A stretch of 64,000 nt of DNA from UBA8516 sp035455245 (GCA_035455245.1 DATIFN010000010.1:124001-188000), one strand, 5' to 3'. Shown: positions 34,534 through 44,390, counted from the stretch's first letter. Program-made: numbers and translations. Notes: a model not told the origin generated them from the letters alone.

Positions 34534-35550
34534 CTATGAAATCTCTGCCTTTTTTGTACGGGGATATACTATTTTCATCAAAAGTATCCAGCTTATAACA
34601 AGACTAACGTGGTATGTAGCAATTCTCCACGCAATGACAATATTCCACTGTATGCTATCTTTGGTTGGTTCAAAAGTCAGACTGTTCAAGTGTCCAAGAT
34701 ATGCCCATATACCAAATTCTGTGAGACCCGACCCACCTATTGTTACAGGTATGTTTCCTAATGCATTTGAGGCCATTGCTGCTAAGAGTGAATCAAAAAA
34801 ATCTATAAAATAACCAGCTCCATTTGTAATCACCATAAATGAAATCCCGTAAAAAATCCAAGTAAACACAGAAAAGATCATAGACACCACAAAAGCTTTT
34901 TTTGCTTGTTTGTTATGCAAACTTTGCCTGCTCATCTCACAAACCTCTTTCATCCATTGATTAGTTTTCTCAATGTATTTTGAAGCGCGTTCTTTGCTTG
35001 CTTTTTTTGCGGTTCTTTCTATCCAAGATGGAACTTGGAAAGTTCTTCTATATGATAGAAAAAATAGACTGGACCAAATTGCCGTAACTGGTAAACTTAT
35101 TGCAATTATTACAATTCCTATGGCATACGCACCATGGAAGAATGCAAAGACGGCAGAAGTAAGAGCAAAAATTCCCGCTACTAGAACTTCGGTAACAATT
35201 TCCATTATTGTAACCCACGTTGCCTTGCCTGTTGGAATTCCTTTCTTTTTTAACCACATTATTCTAACTAATTCACCCCCAACAAATGATGGTGTTGTGG
35301 ATGTGACAAATTCACTTCCGATTCTTACTGAAACTGTTTTCCAAGGAACTTCAACGCGACCAAGAAATTTCTTGACCAGATAATTGAATTTTAGACCTTG
35401 CATTATTAATTTTCCAACAATTGCTAATGCTGCGCTCACAAAAGGGATAAGACCCACTGCAAAAAGCTCTTCAAGTTTTATGTTAAATGTAAATGCAATT
35501 AAAATAAACGGTACAATACTAACTGGAATTGCTAAAAGTTTCCAATTCAT
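34534..35550 (-). CDS. Lysylphosphatidylglycerol-synthase-type membrane protein (UPF0104/AglD-like)
   Basis: 338 aa with about eight transmembrane helices. The PF03706-type arrangement is recognisable from TTPSFVGGELVRIMWLKKKGIP and the late LGNIPVTIGGSGLTEFG block, both conserved in this family. Relatives include the membrane domain of MprF and archaeal proteins near glycosylation genes, which suggests flipping of a lipid carrier. It shares a probable transcript with the SDR gene. Confidence 0.82.
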   Translation of the reverse strand: MNWKLLAIPVSIVPFILIAFTFNIKLEELFAVGLIPFVSAALAIVGKLIMQGLKFNYLVKKFLGRVEVPWKTVSVRIGSEFVTSTTPSFVGGELVRIMWLKKKGIPTGKATWVTIMEIVTEVLVAGIFALTSAVFAFFHGAYAIGIVIIAISLPVTAIWSSLFFLSYRRTFQVPSWIERTAKKASKERASKYIEKTNQWMKEVCEMSRQSLHNKQAKKAFVVSMIFSVFTWIFYGISFMVITNGAGYFIDFFDSLLAAMASNALGNIPVTIGGSGLTEFGIWAYLGHLNSLTFEPTKDSIQWNIVIAWRIATYHVSLVISWILLMKIVYPRTKKAEIS

Positions 35551-35606
35551 TGCCTGCCTTAATTATGGATGGAAATATAAGCTCAACATGAAATATAGTC
35601 AACAAA

Positions 35607-36365
35607 ATGAAGACCATTTTTTTGGTAGGTACAGCTGGATCTGGAAAATCGTTACTTGCATCCAAACTTTTTGATTATTATACAAAAAATGGTGCTTTTG
35701 TTGGAATGTTAAATTTAGATCCAGGTGTAGAAAATCTTCCATACGCATGCGATGTCGATGTCAGGGATCAAGTAGACATCGTATCTATAATGAGGCAATA
35801 TGACTTGGGCCCAAATGGTGCAATGATAATGGCAAATGATCTCATTGCATCAAAAATAGATCAGATTCAACAAGATGTGGATAATGTAAATCCAGATTAT
35901 CTTATTGTTGATACGCCTGGTCAGATAGAGCTTTTTGCGTATAGATCAAGCGGTCCCTTTTTTGTTCAAAACTTTGTTTCTGAACAAAAAGTAGCATTAT
36001 TCCTACATGATGGGGTATTGGTGACTACACCGAATAATTTTGTTTCAATTGCACTCCTTGGTATTTCAATAAAATTAAGACTTAATTTATCGCATATCAA
36101 TGTCTTAACAAAAATTGACCTGATTGAAGATAAGATTAAGACCATATTGAGATGGTCAACAGATGTAAAAAATCTTGAAGATGCGGTTGCAAAACAATCA
36201 GATGGTGAAAATTATACACTAGTAACCAATATTTTACGAGGATTGAACATTGGTGGTTTTTCTCAAGGGCTCATTCCAGTTTCTAATGCAACTGGGGAGG
36301 GCATGGTAAACCTAGAAGCGGCCTTGAGCAGAATTCTTAATTTGGGAGAGGAGATAGAAGATTGA
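35607..36365 (+). CDS. GPN-loop GTPase
   Basis: 252 aa GTPase of the XAB1/Gpn1-3 family. FLVGTAGSGKSLL is the P-loop, YDLGPNGAMIMAN carries the Gly-Pro-Asn insertion that defines the family, DTPGQIE is switch II and TKIDL is G4. Eukaryotic relatives help RNA polymerase II assembly; the archaeal role is unclear. The homoserine kinase gene starts on the base after its stop codon. Confidence 0.92.
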   Translation: MKTIFLVGTAGSGKSLLASKLFDYYTKNGAFVGMLNLDPGVENLPYACDVDVRDQVDIVSIMRQYDLGPNGAMIMANDLIASKIDQIQQDVDNVNPDYLIVDTPGQIELFAYRSSGPFFVQNFVSEQKVALFLHDGVLVTTPNNFVSIALLGISIKLRLNLSHINVLTKIDLIEDKIKTILRWSTDVKNLEDAVAKQSDGENYTLVTNILRGLNIGGFSQGLIPVSNATGEGMVNLEAALSRILNLGEEIED

Positions 36366-37283
36366 TTGGTTTCTAGTGTTGTTGTGAGGGCTCCATCTTC
36401 TACTGCCAACTTGGGTCCCGGTTTTGATGTCTTCGGTTTAGCTTTAGATGCCTTTTACGATGAAGTACAACTTGAGAAAAGCCAACACGGAATAAAAATT
36501 CAGAGTTCTGATACAATTCCTCTTGTTGCTGAAAAAAATTCTGCCGGCTTGGTAGCAAAGGAAATGATGAGAAAATTTAAGATAAAATCAGGTGTTGTTT
36601 TAAAAATCAAAAAAGGAGTACCTGCTGGATTCGGGATGGGAAGTAGCGCTGCTTCAGCAGCTGCGGCAGCAGTGGCAATTGATGCCTTATTCGATCTTAA
36701 TCTCGATTCAAATACGCTCATAGAATTTGCGGGTATGGGAGAAAGAGCTAGTGCGGGTTCTGTTCATTATGATAATGTTGCAGCGTCTATACTTGGTGGT
36801 TTTGTTATCGTAAGAAAAGATCCTTTTAATGTGATAAAAATAGAACCTCCCCGGGAACTAGTACTTTGTGTTGCAATTCCCAAGGTTGATGTTCCTGCAA
36901 AAAAAACCCAGATTTCAAGAAGTGTCTTACCACAACAAGTTAAGCTTTTAGATTCTGTTCGCAATCTATCAAATGCAGCTGCAATTGTTGCGGGATTTAT
37001 GAAAAAGGATGTAGAGATGATTGGAACTTCAATAAAAGATATCATAGTAGAGCCTGCTAGACAACATCTCATTCCAGGATTCAATCAAGTTAAAAAAAAC
37101 GCGCTTGGTGCGGGAGCTTTTGGAGTTACAATAAGCGGAGCAGGTCCATCAGTTATTGCTTTTACTTCACGATCATCTGATCCTAAAAAGATTTGCAGTG
37201 CGATGGAAAAAGGATTCATGTCTAAAAAAGTAAAATGCATTACAGTCATCTGTAGACCAAGTAAGGGCGCATTCGTAGTATAG
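36366..37283 (+). CDS. thrB: Homoserine kinase (GHMP kinase)
   Basis: 305 aa GHMP kinase for threonine synthesis. The start is a TTG adjoining the GPN GTPase stop. PSSTANLGPGFDVFGLALD at the N-terminus and the PAGFGMGSSAASAAAAAVA glycine-rich loop are diagnostic. GAFGVTISGAGPSVIAF is the third GHMP motif. Translation is likely coupled to the GTPase gene. Confidence 0.93.
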   Translation: MVSSVVVRAPSSTANLGPGFDVFGLALDAFYDEVQLEKSQHGIKIQSSDTIPLVAEKNSAGLVAKEMMRKFKIKSGVVLKIKKGVPAGFGMGSSAASAAAAAVAIDALFDLNLDSNTLIEFAGMGERASAGSVHYDNVAASILGGFVIVRKDPFNVIKIEPPRELVLCVAIPKVDVPAKKTQISRSVLPQQVKLLDSVRNLSNAAAIVAGFMKKDVEMIGTSIKDIIVEPARQHLIPGFNQVKKNALGAGAFGVTISGAGPSVIAFTSRSSDPKKICSAMEKGFMSKKVKCITVICRPSKGAFVV

Positions 37284-37284
37284 T

Positions 37285-38040
37285 TTATTTTTTTTCTACA
37301 AACGCTCGCATTCTTTCCTCTCTATCCTTGTTTGAAAAACATAAAGACCAGGAATAGATTTCAAGCTTCAAACCAGTATCAAGGTTCGTATCCATTCCTC
37401 TGTTAACAAGCACTTTGGATTTACCAACTGCAAAACTGCTATTTTTTGCTATTTTTTTTGCATATTTCTTGGACTCTGAAATTAGACTTTCTAATGGAAA
37501 AATCTCATTTATTAGTCCCATGGAAAGTGCTTCTGTAGCTCCTATTTTACGTCCTGTAAAGATCAAATCTTTTGCTCTAGCAGGGCCTATAATTCGTAAT
37601 AATCTTTGTGTGCCACCCCATCCTGGACATATTCCTATTGTAACTTCTGGTTGACCAAGTTCTGCATTTGACGAAGCGAATCTAATATCACACGCAAGTG
37701 CAAGTTCACATCCCCCACCAAGTGCATATCCGTTTATTGCTGCAATAACAGGTTTTTCAATTTTTTCTATTTTGTTTAGAACTTCATGTCCTCTTAAGGC
37801 ATACCTTTCCGCTTCAACTGATCCTATTTTACTCATATATTCAATATCAGCTCCTGCAGAGAATGCCCTTTGACCCATGCCAGTAATTATGATCACTTTG
37901 GATGAATCGTTTTCAAGACTGTCAAGTATTGTAATAAATTCATCCATTAATGCAAGATTCATAGCATTAAGTTTGTCCGGTCTGTTAATAGTGATTAAAG
38001 CTATTTCTTCATCTTTTTCAATTTGAAGATATTGCGACAT
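37285..38040 (-). CDS. Crotonyl-CoA hydratase / 3-hydroxypropionyl-CoA dehydratase type enoyl-CoA hydratase
   Basis: 251 aa crotonase-fold enzyme from MSQYLQIEKDE. The oxyanion-hole motif AFSAGADIEYM and the two catalytic Glu positions in GGGCELALACD and LGQPEVTIGICPGWGGTQRL are intact. In thaumarchaea a crotonase of this type serves both dehydration steps of the 3-hydroxypropionate/4-hydroxybutyrate carbon-fixation cycle. I cannot prove orthology by eye. An alternative upstream Met at 38064 adds MQNFEFLL, which looks like leader. Adjacent and convergent to thrB. Confidence 0.85.
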   Translation of the reverse strand: MSQYLQIEKDEEIALITINRPDKLNAMNLALMDEFITILDSLENDSSKVIIITGMGQRAFSAGADIEYMSKIGSVEAERYALRGHEVLNKIEKIEKPVIAAINGYALGGGCELALACDIRFASSNAELGQPEVTIGICPGWGGTQRLLRIIGPARAKDLIFTGRKIGATEALSMGLINEIFPLESLISESKKYAKKIAKNSSFAVGKSKVLVNRGMDTNLDTGLKLEIYSWSLCFSNKDREERMRAFVEKK

Positions 38041-38121
38041 TAGGAGAAATTCAAAATTCTGCAAATTAAACTTTACAAAAACTGTATTGCAAACGAAAGT
38101 GAGTTATAATACACATTACAA

Positions 38122-38958
38122 ATGAACCACTTGGAAGACTTAGGTTTACTTTTTGCTGCCCTAGCAGCTATAAGTTGGGGAACCTTTTTTGTTCCAGTAC
38201 GAAAAGTTGGAATTACGAACATTTGGCAGTTACAAGGTGCTACTTCAATAGGTGTATTGCTGTTTGCTATTCCTGTAGGATTTTTTTGGGGTTTTGAACT
38301 TCAACTAGGGGGACTGATCTCTGGTGCAATCTGGACTATGGCAAATTTACTTGCTCTTTTTTCTGTAAGATTAATTGGTCTTGCAAGAACATCCCCAATT
38401 CTTGCTGGATTTGGTATCATTTCATCATTTGTTTGGGGAACTACATTTTTCAACGAAGCCTTTGATTCGTTAATTCTTGCGGTGGGCGCCATAGGATTGC
38501 TCTTGGGTGGGTTGCCGTTTGTAGCATATGGAGAAAAAAATCCTTACATCAGAAAAAAGGGATATTTTGTAGCTGTTGCATCTGGTTTGATAGGCGGTTC
38601 CTATATCGTTCCAATGCAAGCAACACAAACTCTCCAGTCAGGTTTTTTTTCGTCAAGTATTTCAATTTTCATAATTGGTATACCTATGTTTTTACTTGCA
38701 AGGAGGTTCATCAAAAAAGAAACGATTTCAGGAATAATTTCGGGAAGCCTCTTTAACCTTGGTAGTTTTTCTGTATTAATTTCCATAGGTCTAATAGGTA
38801 TAACTATAGCATTTCCAATTGCCCAGACTGCTACCCTTTTTGCCGTATCATGGGGGATGTTTTACTTTAAGGAATTTATTCAGAGGCAAGGAATTGTACG
38901 TGTTTCTGTAGGTGCTCTAATAATATTATTTGGTGCTGCACTTCTCGCTATTGCCTAA
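38122..38958 (+). CDS. Ten-helix DMT/GRP-family transporter
   Basis: 278 aa with about ten evenly spaced hydrophobic segments and two homologous halves. WGTFFVPVRKVG and the second-half WGMFYFKEF match the glucose/ribose porter (GRP) branch of the drug/metabolite superfamily. The substrate in this organism is unknown. It is preceded by a short AT-rich gap and followed by queC on the same strand after 37 bases. Confidence 0.8.
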   Translation: MNHLEDLGLLFAALAAISWGTFFVPVRKVGITNIWQLQGATSIGVLLFAIPVGFFWGFELQLGGLISGAIWTMANLLALFSVRLIGLARTSPILAGFGIISSFVWGTTFFNEAFDSLILAVGAIGLLLGGLPFVAYGEKNPYIRKKGYFVAVASGLIGGSYIVPMQATQTLQSGFFSSSISIFIIGIPMFLLARRFIKKETISGIISGSLFNLGSFSVLISIGLIGITIAFPIAQTATLFAVSWGMFYFKEFIQRQGIVRVSVGALIILFGAALLAIA

Positions 38959-38995
38959 TCAAGCAATTTATTTAGCTTAAAAGAAGGCAGTCGGA

Positions 38996-39670
38996 TTGAA
39001 AAAAGTAGTATTAATTTTCAGCGGCGGTTTAGATTCCGTTTGTACTGCTTCTTATTTAAAATCAAAATATGAACTATATGGCATTACTTTTTCATATGGT
39101 CAGAAGGCAAAACAAGAAATTAAAATAGCAAAACATTTTGCAAAGAGTTTGAATTTAAAAGAGCATAAAATTGCCAACATAGAATTTATGCGGGAACTTT
39201 ATTCAAAAACAAATGCTCTTACAAATTCAAAGATGCAAATTCCAGAAAAATTTGATTACACCATTGTTGTACCTATACGAAATGCAGTTTTTCTTTCAAT
39301 TGCGTCTGCATGGGCTTTTGCAATAGGAGCTACGTTGGTTGCATATGGTGCACACAAAGGCGATAGACAATATCCAGATTGTAGACCAGAGTTTTCGAAA
39401 AAAATTGAGAAGGCCTTCAACTCTGGTGAGATTGATGGAATACGATCGGGTTTAAGGAAAAAGATTACTATTTGGAGTCCTTACACGATTGGATTTTCAA
39501 AAAGTGACCTACTAAAAATTGGATACAGAAAATTGGGAGATAAAATCTTTGATACCTGGAGCTGTTATTCAAATGAAAGGATCCATTGTGGTAAATGTGA
39601 ATCGTGTAACAATAGAAGGTCGGCTTTCTCTAATGCCAAGATTAAAGATAAAACTGTTTATCGGGTTTAG
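38996..39670 (+). CDS. queC: 7-cyano-7-deazaguanine synthase
   Basis: 224 aa, converting 7-carboxy-7-deazaguanine to preQ0 for archaeosine in tRNA. The TTG start directly precedes KKVVLIFSGGLDSVCTA, the PP-loop. The zinc site near the C-terminus is SCYSNERIHCGKCESCNNR. FolE and QueE follow on the opposite strand within 1.6 kb, a dispersed but local archaeosine set. No queD or tgt is in the window. Confidence 0.93.
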   Translation: MKKVVLIFSGGLDSVCTASYLKSKYELYGITFSYGQKAKQEIKIAKHFAKSLNLKEHKIANIEFMRELYSKTNALTNSKMQIPEKFDYTIVVPIRNAVFLSIASAWAFAIGATLVAYGAHKGDRQYPDCRPEFSKKIEKAFNSGEIDGIRSGLRKKITIWSPYTIGFSKSDLLKIGYRKLGDKIFDTWSCYSNERIHCGKCESCNNRRSAFSNAKIKDKTVYRV

Positions 39671-39925
39671 TTAGATATTTTTTAAGATTGGCTTTTTGAA
39701 AATAAGTGTACGTATTGGAATGTAATAGACAAGAAAAACTCCACCAACTATTCCCCAGAATATCCAATTTGTCATTTGAGCTGTAAATCCTAATTGTGTA
39801 AAGTAATTAACGGAATTCATGGCAATACCTACAGAAATTCCGACAATGATGAAAAATTCTATTACATACCATACGAACCTTGGAAAGGATTCTTCTGGAA
39901 CATGTATGTTGTTGTGAACCCCCAT
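39671..39925 (-). CDS. Small two-helix membrane protein
   Basis: 84 aa. Two hydrophobic segments (about 18-40 and 52-70: FFIIVGISVGIAMNSV and IFWGIVGGVFLVYYIP). No known family. It sits between queC and folE, with its stop directly against the queC stop. It may share the folE transcript direction but is separated from it by 42 bases. Confidence 0.6.
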   Translation of the reverse strand: MGVHNNIHVPEESFPRFVWYVIEFFIIVGISVGIAMNSVNYFTQLGFTAQMTNWIFWGIVGGVFLVYYIPIRTLIFKKPILKNI

Positions 39926-39967
39926 ATTTGTCGTGGTTTAGATGTTATTATTTAATTTTATCAAAGA

Positions 39968-40528
39968 TCAAATTATTCTCGTTTCAGAACTATTATTATG
40001 AATGAGTGCAAGTATGTCTGATCTGGTTTCCTTTTTTTCATAAATTCCTCGGTATGTAATTGAGGTTACCTTTGCGTCGTTTCGAACACCACGCATCCTC
40101 ATACAGAGATGTTCCCCTTCGGCTATTACGATCACTCCCTTTACACCCTCTGAATATAATTCATCAGCGATGTTTTTTGTAATTCTTTCTTGGATTTGCA
40201 ATCTTGTTGTATATTTTTCTACTAGTCGTACTAATTTTGAAATACCAAAAACCTTTCCATTTGGAGAATATGCAATTGCAATTTTACCAAAGAAGGGTAG
40301 CATGTGATGTTCACACATGGAATAGAATTGTATGTCCTTTGCTACTACAACATCAGAGTCTTCAGAAAATTTTACTGATAATTCAGATTCTGACTCGTAG
40401 CCTTTAAAAATCTCTTCATACATATCTGCAATACGATTTGGTGTATCAATCAGACCTTCTCGGTAGGGATCTTCTCCAATCTCCGCAATTAATTCTCTAA
40501 CTAGTCGTTTTATTCTATCCTTGTCCAT
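39968..40528 (-). CDS. folE: GTP cyclohydrolase I (FolE type)
   Basis: 186 aa. Conserved Zn/active-site motifs are SMCEHHMLPFFG and EGEHLCMRMRGVRND, with IAYSPNGKVFGISKLVR. It makes dihydroneopterin triphosphate, first step to preQ0/archaeosine (and to pterins). It overlaps the queE stop by one base, so both are probably translated from one message. Presence of the bacterial-type FolE rather than MptA is typical of thaumarchaea. Confidence 0.93.
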   Translation of the reverse strand: MDKDRIKRLVRELIAEIGEDPYREGLIDTPNRIADMYEEIFKGYESESELSVKFSEDSDVVVAKDIQFYSMCEHHMLPFFGKIAIAYSPNGKVFGISKLVRLVEKYTTRLQIQERITKNIADELYSEGVKGVIVIAEGEHLCMRMRGVRNDAKVTSITYRGIYEKKETRSDILALIHNNSSETRII

Positions 40529-41241
40529 TATGGCGCACCTATGAATTTGTGAAGTTGTGGAACTATACGCACTTCTTTATAATAAGGATATACTGCGTCA
40601 TAAAAGTTAAAAAGCTGCTTCAAACTTGGTTCTGCAATACCATAGCTTGGCTGTATTATAAATCCTGCAACTTGTGATTTTAAAATAGTGTTAAAGACCG
40701 TTGTAATTAGCTTCTTAAAGGGCTCAAGTTCGGTTTTTGAACTTACGACAATTTTGATATAAGTAGTTTTGTTGGAATTGATAGCATAGTTAAGACATTG
40801 TAATTCATTTTCTAAAAGCTTAGAGTAATGTTCGAGATCTACAAACTCTGCGTCTGGTGTCTTAAATTCAATCTTAATGTAATCAAAATAAGGGAGCACT
40901 TCTGCAAATTTTTGTGAATCATAACAAGACGATTCGATATAAGTTGGGATATTTTTTGTTCTTACAAATTTTGCCATTTCTAATACTGCTTTTGATTGTA
41001 CAAGTGGATCTCCGCCCGTAAAATTTACTTTGTAAGTGTTTTTTTCCAAATTTTCTTCTATGAGTTTACAGGCTTCTTCAAGAGTATACTCATTCCCAGA
41101 ATCCATTGGAAGCGAGTTTTTTGTGTCGCAATAGAAACATTTGAAAGGACAACCTGCTAGTCTCACGAAGAGTGTTTTTGTTCCATACAAGATTCCTTCT
41201 CCTTCTACAGAAGTAAATATTTCAAATAATCGCACATTCAA
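40528..41241 (-). CDS. queE: 7-carboxy-7-deazaguanine synthase
   Basis: 237 aa radical-SAM enzyme that contracts 6-carboxytetrahydropterin to 7-carboxy-7-deazaguanine. The motif CPFKCFYCD holds the three cluster cysteines (CX3CX2C). FTGGDPLVQ follows. The N-terminus IFTSVEGEG is the QueE signature. It is upstream of folE in one operon, supplying preQ0 precursors together with queC. Confidence 0.93.
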   Translation of the reverse strand: MNVRLFEIFTSVEGEGILYGTKTLFVRLAGCPFKCFYCDTKNSLPMDSGNEYTLEEACKLIEENLEKNTYKVNFTGGDPLVQSKAVLEMAKFVRTKNIPTYIESSCYDSQKFAEVLPYFDYIKIEFKTPDAEFVDLEHYSKLLENELQCLNYAINSNKTTYIKIVVSSKTELEPFKKLITTVFNTILKSQVAGFIIQPSYGIAEPSLKQLFNFYDAVYPYYKEVRIVPQLHKFIGAP

Positions 41242-41295
41242 GTAAATTATCTTTTGTTTTTCAATATTTATTCAATTGGATTAATAATGATCTAA

Positions 41296-41508
41296 TTAGG
41301 TGGTAATTTCTTCCGTTTTTTTAGCGAAAAGTCCTGCAATGAATATTACAACCCCAAGAATTCCAATAAGGCTTCCTACAAATTCTATTGTTTCTTTGAT
41401 ATCGGTCTGTGTTGGAGCAAGTAAAACTGCGAGTATCGCACCAACTATGATCATTGGTACTCCTATACCAACAGAGATCTGTTTAGAAGCCATGTTGAGT
41501 GTAGCCAT
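41296..41508 (-). CDS. Two-helix membrane protein, 70 aa
   Basis: 70 aa with hydrophobic segments near 12-31 (IGVGVPMIIVGAILAVLLA) and 43-61. No recognised domain. It lies between the QueE and coiled-coil genes and is on their strand. Thaumarchaeal genomes hold many such small membrane proteins, so it is likely real but unassigned. Confidence 0.6.
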   Translation of the reverse strand: MATLNMASKQISVGIGVPMIIVGAILAVLLAPTQTDIKETIEFVGSLIGILGVVIFIAGLFAKKTEEITT

Positions 41509-41568
41509 GAAAAACGTATATGAAGTTTATGTTAGACTCAAAATTATTTTTGCCAAAAATTCTTCGTA

Positions 41569-42873
41569 TTAAGATGTTAATTTTTGTATCATGCGTATAA
41601 GCTTGTCAATTTCATTCAACGTGTTTATCGCCTTATCTGGAGATGAATCAAGCTGGAGTTTGGCCGTTTCAAGAAGTGAGAATGCACGTGTAATCCACTT
41701 GTTAGCAATCTCATTTTTAGTTTCAGTTTTAGAGAGATTGGTCAGTTGTTGCTCTAGGTTTTGAATTTTTGCTTTTGTTCTTTCTACTTTGGTATCAGAA
41801 ATCTTTGTAGCTTTACTCGTACTGTTTGTCGGTCCTGTAGAAATTGATGTGTCAGCTGTTACTGTGGGTTGTACTTTTATGGAGTTTAGAATTTCGTTTA
41901 TTGAGCTTATTTTTTGTAATGCATCTCTTAGGTTGTTATCTATAACAAGCTGTTTTAATTCTACAATCATTTCATTTGCTGTTTTTATCTTAGCTTTAGA
42001 ATCGGTATCTTGTATGGTTTTATTCAAGTTATCAAGTTTTGACTCAAATTGATCAATAATTGCATTTAATCTGTTAACTGTTGATGCATCAAGGTCTTTC
42101 CTAATGGTGTTGATTTCTTTTGTTTTTGATACAATCTCATTAGCATCGGAGACTTTTTGGAGCTTTTCTTTTGCTGTTTGTAGATTATCAATGATGTCTT
42201 GTGATAAACCAAGATCTTTTGATTGAGCGATTAGTCTATCGAGACTTTCAATTTGTTTTGCAGCAAAGACCTTGGCTCTATCCGTCGTTCTTTGTTTTGC
42301 TACTTCAGAAATCGAACCGTATGCATCAAGAATAAACTGTTTTGCAACTCCAAGTGTTTTATTAACCTCATCAGCATTTCCCTCATCCAAATTTTGTTTT
42401 GCGATTTGTATTAGATTATTAAATTCTGTGAAATCGATTTCTATGGTATTCTTAGTTGCAACTGCTTTGAGTCTGTTTGCATCATTTTCTATTCTAACAA
42501 TTACGGTTTTTAATCTAGAAGTATCGGTTATGGATAATGGTTCTTCAATAAGTGTTGGCGTGAAAGATGAAATCTTATCACTTGTTTCTTTGAACAATTT
42601 CATTGCAGTAAGGAAATGTTGTTTTGACATACCGATATCTCCATCCGAAACAGATTTTGCAAGTGCGTCAGTCTCTGCAGAAGCTTGTTCATAGAGGTTA
42701 GTAATTTCACTAGGTATAGTTTCAAGTTGTGATAATCTGATCTTTATGTTATCTCTTGCCTGGTTTGCTATTCTAAGAAGTGAATCGAGTTGCACGTCAG
42801 CATAAGCCTGCATTGGAATGCTAAGGATCATACTTCCAACTAATGCAAATAGAAAGAATGCCAAAGGTTTCAT
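41569..42873 (-). CDS. Secreted coiled-coil protein
   Basis: 434 aa. A signal segment (AFFLFALVGSMILSIPMQAYA) is followed by almost entirely alpha-helical sequence with heptad-like spacing through to the end, predicting a long extracellular coiled coil. No enzyme motif. The gene overlaps its upstream partner by four bases and is the last of a three-gene unit with a winged-helix protein and a membrane-anchored HTH protein. It may act as the sensory or scaffold partner of that regulator, which is inference from order. Confidence 0.75.
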   Translation of the reverse strand: MKPLAFFLFALVGSMILSIPMQAYADVQLDSLLRIANQARDNIKIRLSQLETIPSEITNLYEQASAETDALAKSVSDGDIGMSKQHFLTAMKLFKETSDKISSFTPTLIEEPLSITDTSRLKTVIVRIENDANRLKAVATKNTIEIDFTEFNNLIQIAKQNLDEGNADEVNKTLGVAKQFILDAYGSISEVAKQRTTDRAKVFAAKQIESLDRLIAQSKDLGLSQDIIDNLQTAKEKLQKVSDANEIVSKTKEINTIRKDLDASTVNRLNAIIDQFESKLDNLNKTIQDTDSKAKIKTANEMIVELKQLVIDNNLRDALQKISSINEILNSIKVQPTVTADTSISTGPTNSTSKATKISDTKVERTKAKIQNLEQQLTNLSKTETKNEIANKWITRAFSLLETAKLQLDSSPDKAINTLNEIDKLIRMIQKLTS

Positions 42874-44099
42874 TCCTGATTTTCCTCCGTTGTTGTTCGT
42901 AATTTTATAAGGTTTTGTTGATCTTTTTTTTCTATTTCTACAACCCCTTCCCTTTCAAGACGTTTAACTGCGCGCCATGTGGTTGTACGTGGGAGAAGAA
43001 ACTTTTTCCGTAATTCACTTTCATAAACTTGGCCACCATTTTCAGAAATATATGCTACTATGTCCTTATCGTCCTGACGTAATTCTGGCTTAAGTCTGAA
43101 TATTGTTTCTTTGTCAGGAGTTACAATTTTTTCATTAGTTGGTAAGAGGTTCACGGTTTTTTTAATTGCAGATTTTGCTCTTTTAATTAAAATTGAAATT
43201 GTTATTACAGCCCCTGCCACTGTACCGATTGTAGCAGCAGTTGTTACTATGGTGCCGCCTATAAAACTCAAGGGATCGTTATTTGGTTTTGTTCCAGGAT
43301 TTGAAAGAGCTTGTTGCTGTTCTTGAATCGCAATATTCTTTGCTTCATTAGCTAGTATCTCTGCACTTGAAAACTTACTTTCATTAAATGCAGAAATCGC
43401 TTCTTCCAGCTTTGCAGAAGCCAATGGTGTTTTAATTTCTTCTCCATTTATTTTATCAATTAAATCTCGTGTTTTTTCTATGGCAAGAGTTGCAGTTTGA
43501 GTTGTCCCAAGAACACCAAATACATAATTAATTTCAGCGGTTCCACTTGGAAGTGAAAGTAGTGATTGCTCATCTACGACTTGCATATTAAGTGGAAATG
43601 CATCCATACCTACAATTACAGTATTTTTTGGAAGGAGTATTGAATAGTCAGATGGTGAATCAATAGAAAATGACCAAATCTTACCGTTTTTTGTAACTAG
43701 ATCAGCCGTATCATATTCGATTTTTACCTGAGAAGCTCCTAATGTTTCAATCACTACCTTATTCTTATCAATTTGACTAGAAAGCAAAAGATCATTTTCA
43801 TCCTGTACTACAAGGTTATCAATGTTGGTCCCGAAAAGTTTCGTTGTAAAATCAGGTTGTAGAGGGTCAATTTCAGACTGGTAAAAGACATGTGTGGTAC
43901 CGTCTGCATCAATTGTAAAATCCAGAACCTTGGATGTAGCAAAGGTATACTGTGGTATGGACTGCAAGGTTATTAGAAGAAAGCATACAGCTAGGAAAGG
44001 CGCTTTTACCATCATTGTCAGGATATCTGTAATCCTTACAAAAAGCATTCCTTCTTGTATTGCATACTCAGGTTTGAGTAACTCTATACTTTGTTCCAT
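42870..44099 (-). CDS. Membrane-tethered HTH regulator
   Basis: 409 aa. An N-terminal hydrophobic segment near residues 31-53 and an extracellular beta-rich domain (about 55-265) precede a second transmembrane segment (about 281-305). The cytosolic C-terminus (about 330-400) has a winged-helix fold (ELRKKFLLPRTTTWRAVKRLEREGVVEIEKK). This layout is that of a one-component membrane regulator that senses outside and binds DNA inside. Located between a winged-helix gene and a secreted coiled-coil gene, likely one transcription unit. Confidence 0.8.
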   Translation of the reverse strand: MEQSIELLKPEYAIQEGMLFVRITDILTMMVKAPFLAVCFLLITLQSIPQYTFATSKVLDFTIDADGTTHVFYQSEIDPLQPDFTTKLFGTNIDNLVVQDENDLLLSSQIDKNKVVIETLGASQVKIEYDTADLVTKNGKIWSFSIDSPSDYSILLPKNTVIVGMDAFPLNMQVVDEQSLLSLPSGTAEINYVFGVLGTTQTATLAIEKTRDLIDKINGEEIKTPLASAKLEEAISAFNESKFSSAEILANEAKNIAIQEQQQALSNPGTKPNNDPLSFIGGTIVTTAATIGTVAGAVITISILIKRAKSAIKKTVNLLPTNEKIVTPDKETIFRLKPELRQDDKDIVAYISENGGQVYESELRKKFLLPRTTTWRAVKRLEREGVVEIEKKDQQNLIKLRTTTEENQE

Positions 44100-44102
44100 T
44101 TT

Positions 44103-44390
44103 TTAATACCTTAGGTTCATTGCTTGTACAAGGTCTTGGAATTTTTGAAACTCCTGGAAGAATTTGATACCCTTTTCGGTTATCACAAAGAGGCGGTTTC
44201 TATTGTCCTTCATTGAATCTACTAAACCTGCATCTATGAGCTTTTGACACTTGTCAAGCACTGCATAGTGCGACAGGTTTGCCCGTCTAGATATAGCAGA
44301 CACAATTACCCCCTGCGAACCACCGTCCATGGTCACACCTAAGATATCGGCAATTATGCCCATTTCTGATCTGTATTGTTGTTTTGACAT
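44103..44390 (-). CDS. Winged-helix DNA-binding protein
   Basis: 95 aa, a small wHTH of the archaeal COG3432 type. Recognition-helix sequence is near SRRANLSHYAVLDKCQKLIDAGLV, followed by a wing (NRLFVITEKGIKF). Its ATG is about 22-25 bases after a TATA-like region, so probably leaderless. Its own promoter region carries the tandem repeat at 44438-44459. Three bases separate it from the membrane HTH gene. Confidence 0.85.
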   Translation of the reverse strand: MSKQQYRSEMGIIADILGVTMDGGSQGVIVSAISRRANLSHYAVLDKCQKLIDAGLVDSMKDNRNRLFVITEKGIKFFQEFQKFQDLVQAMNLRY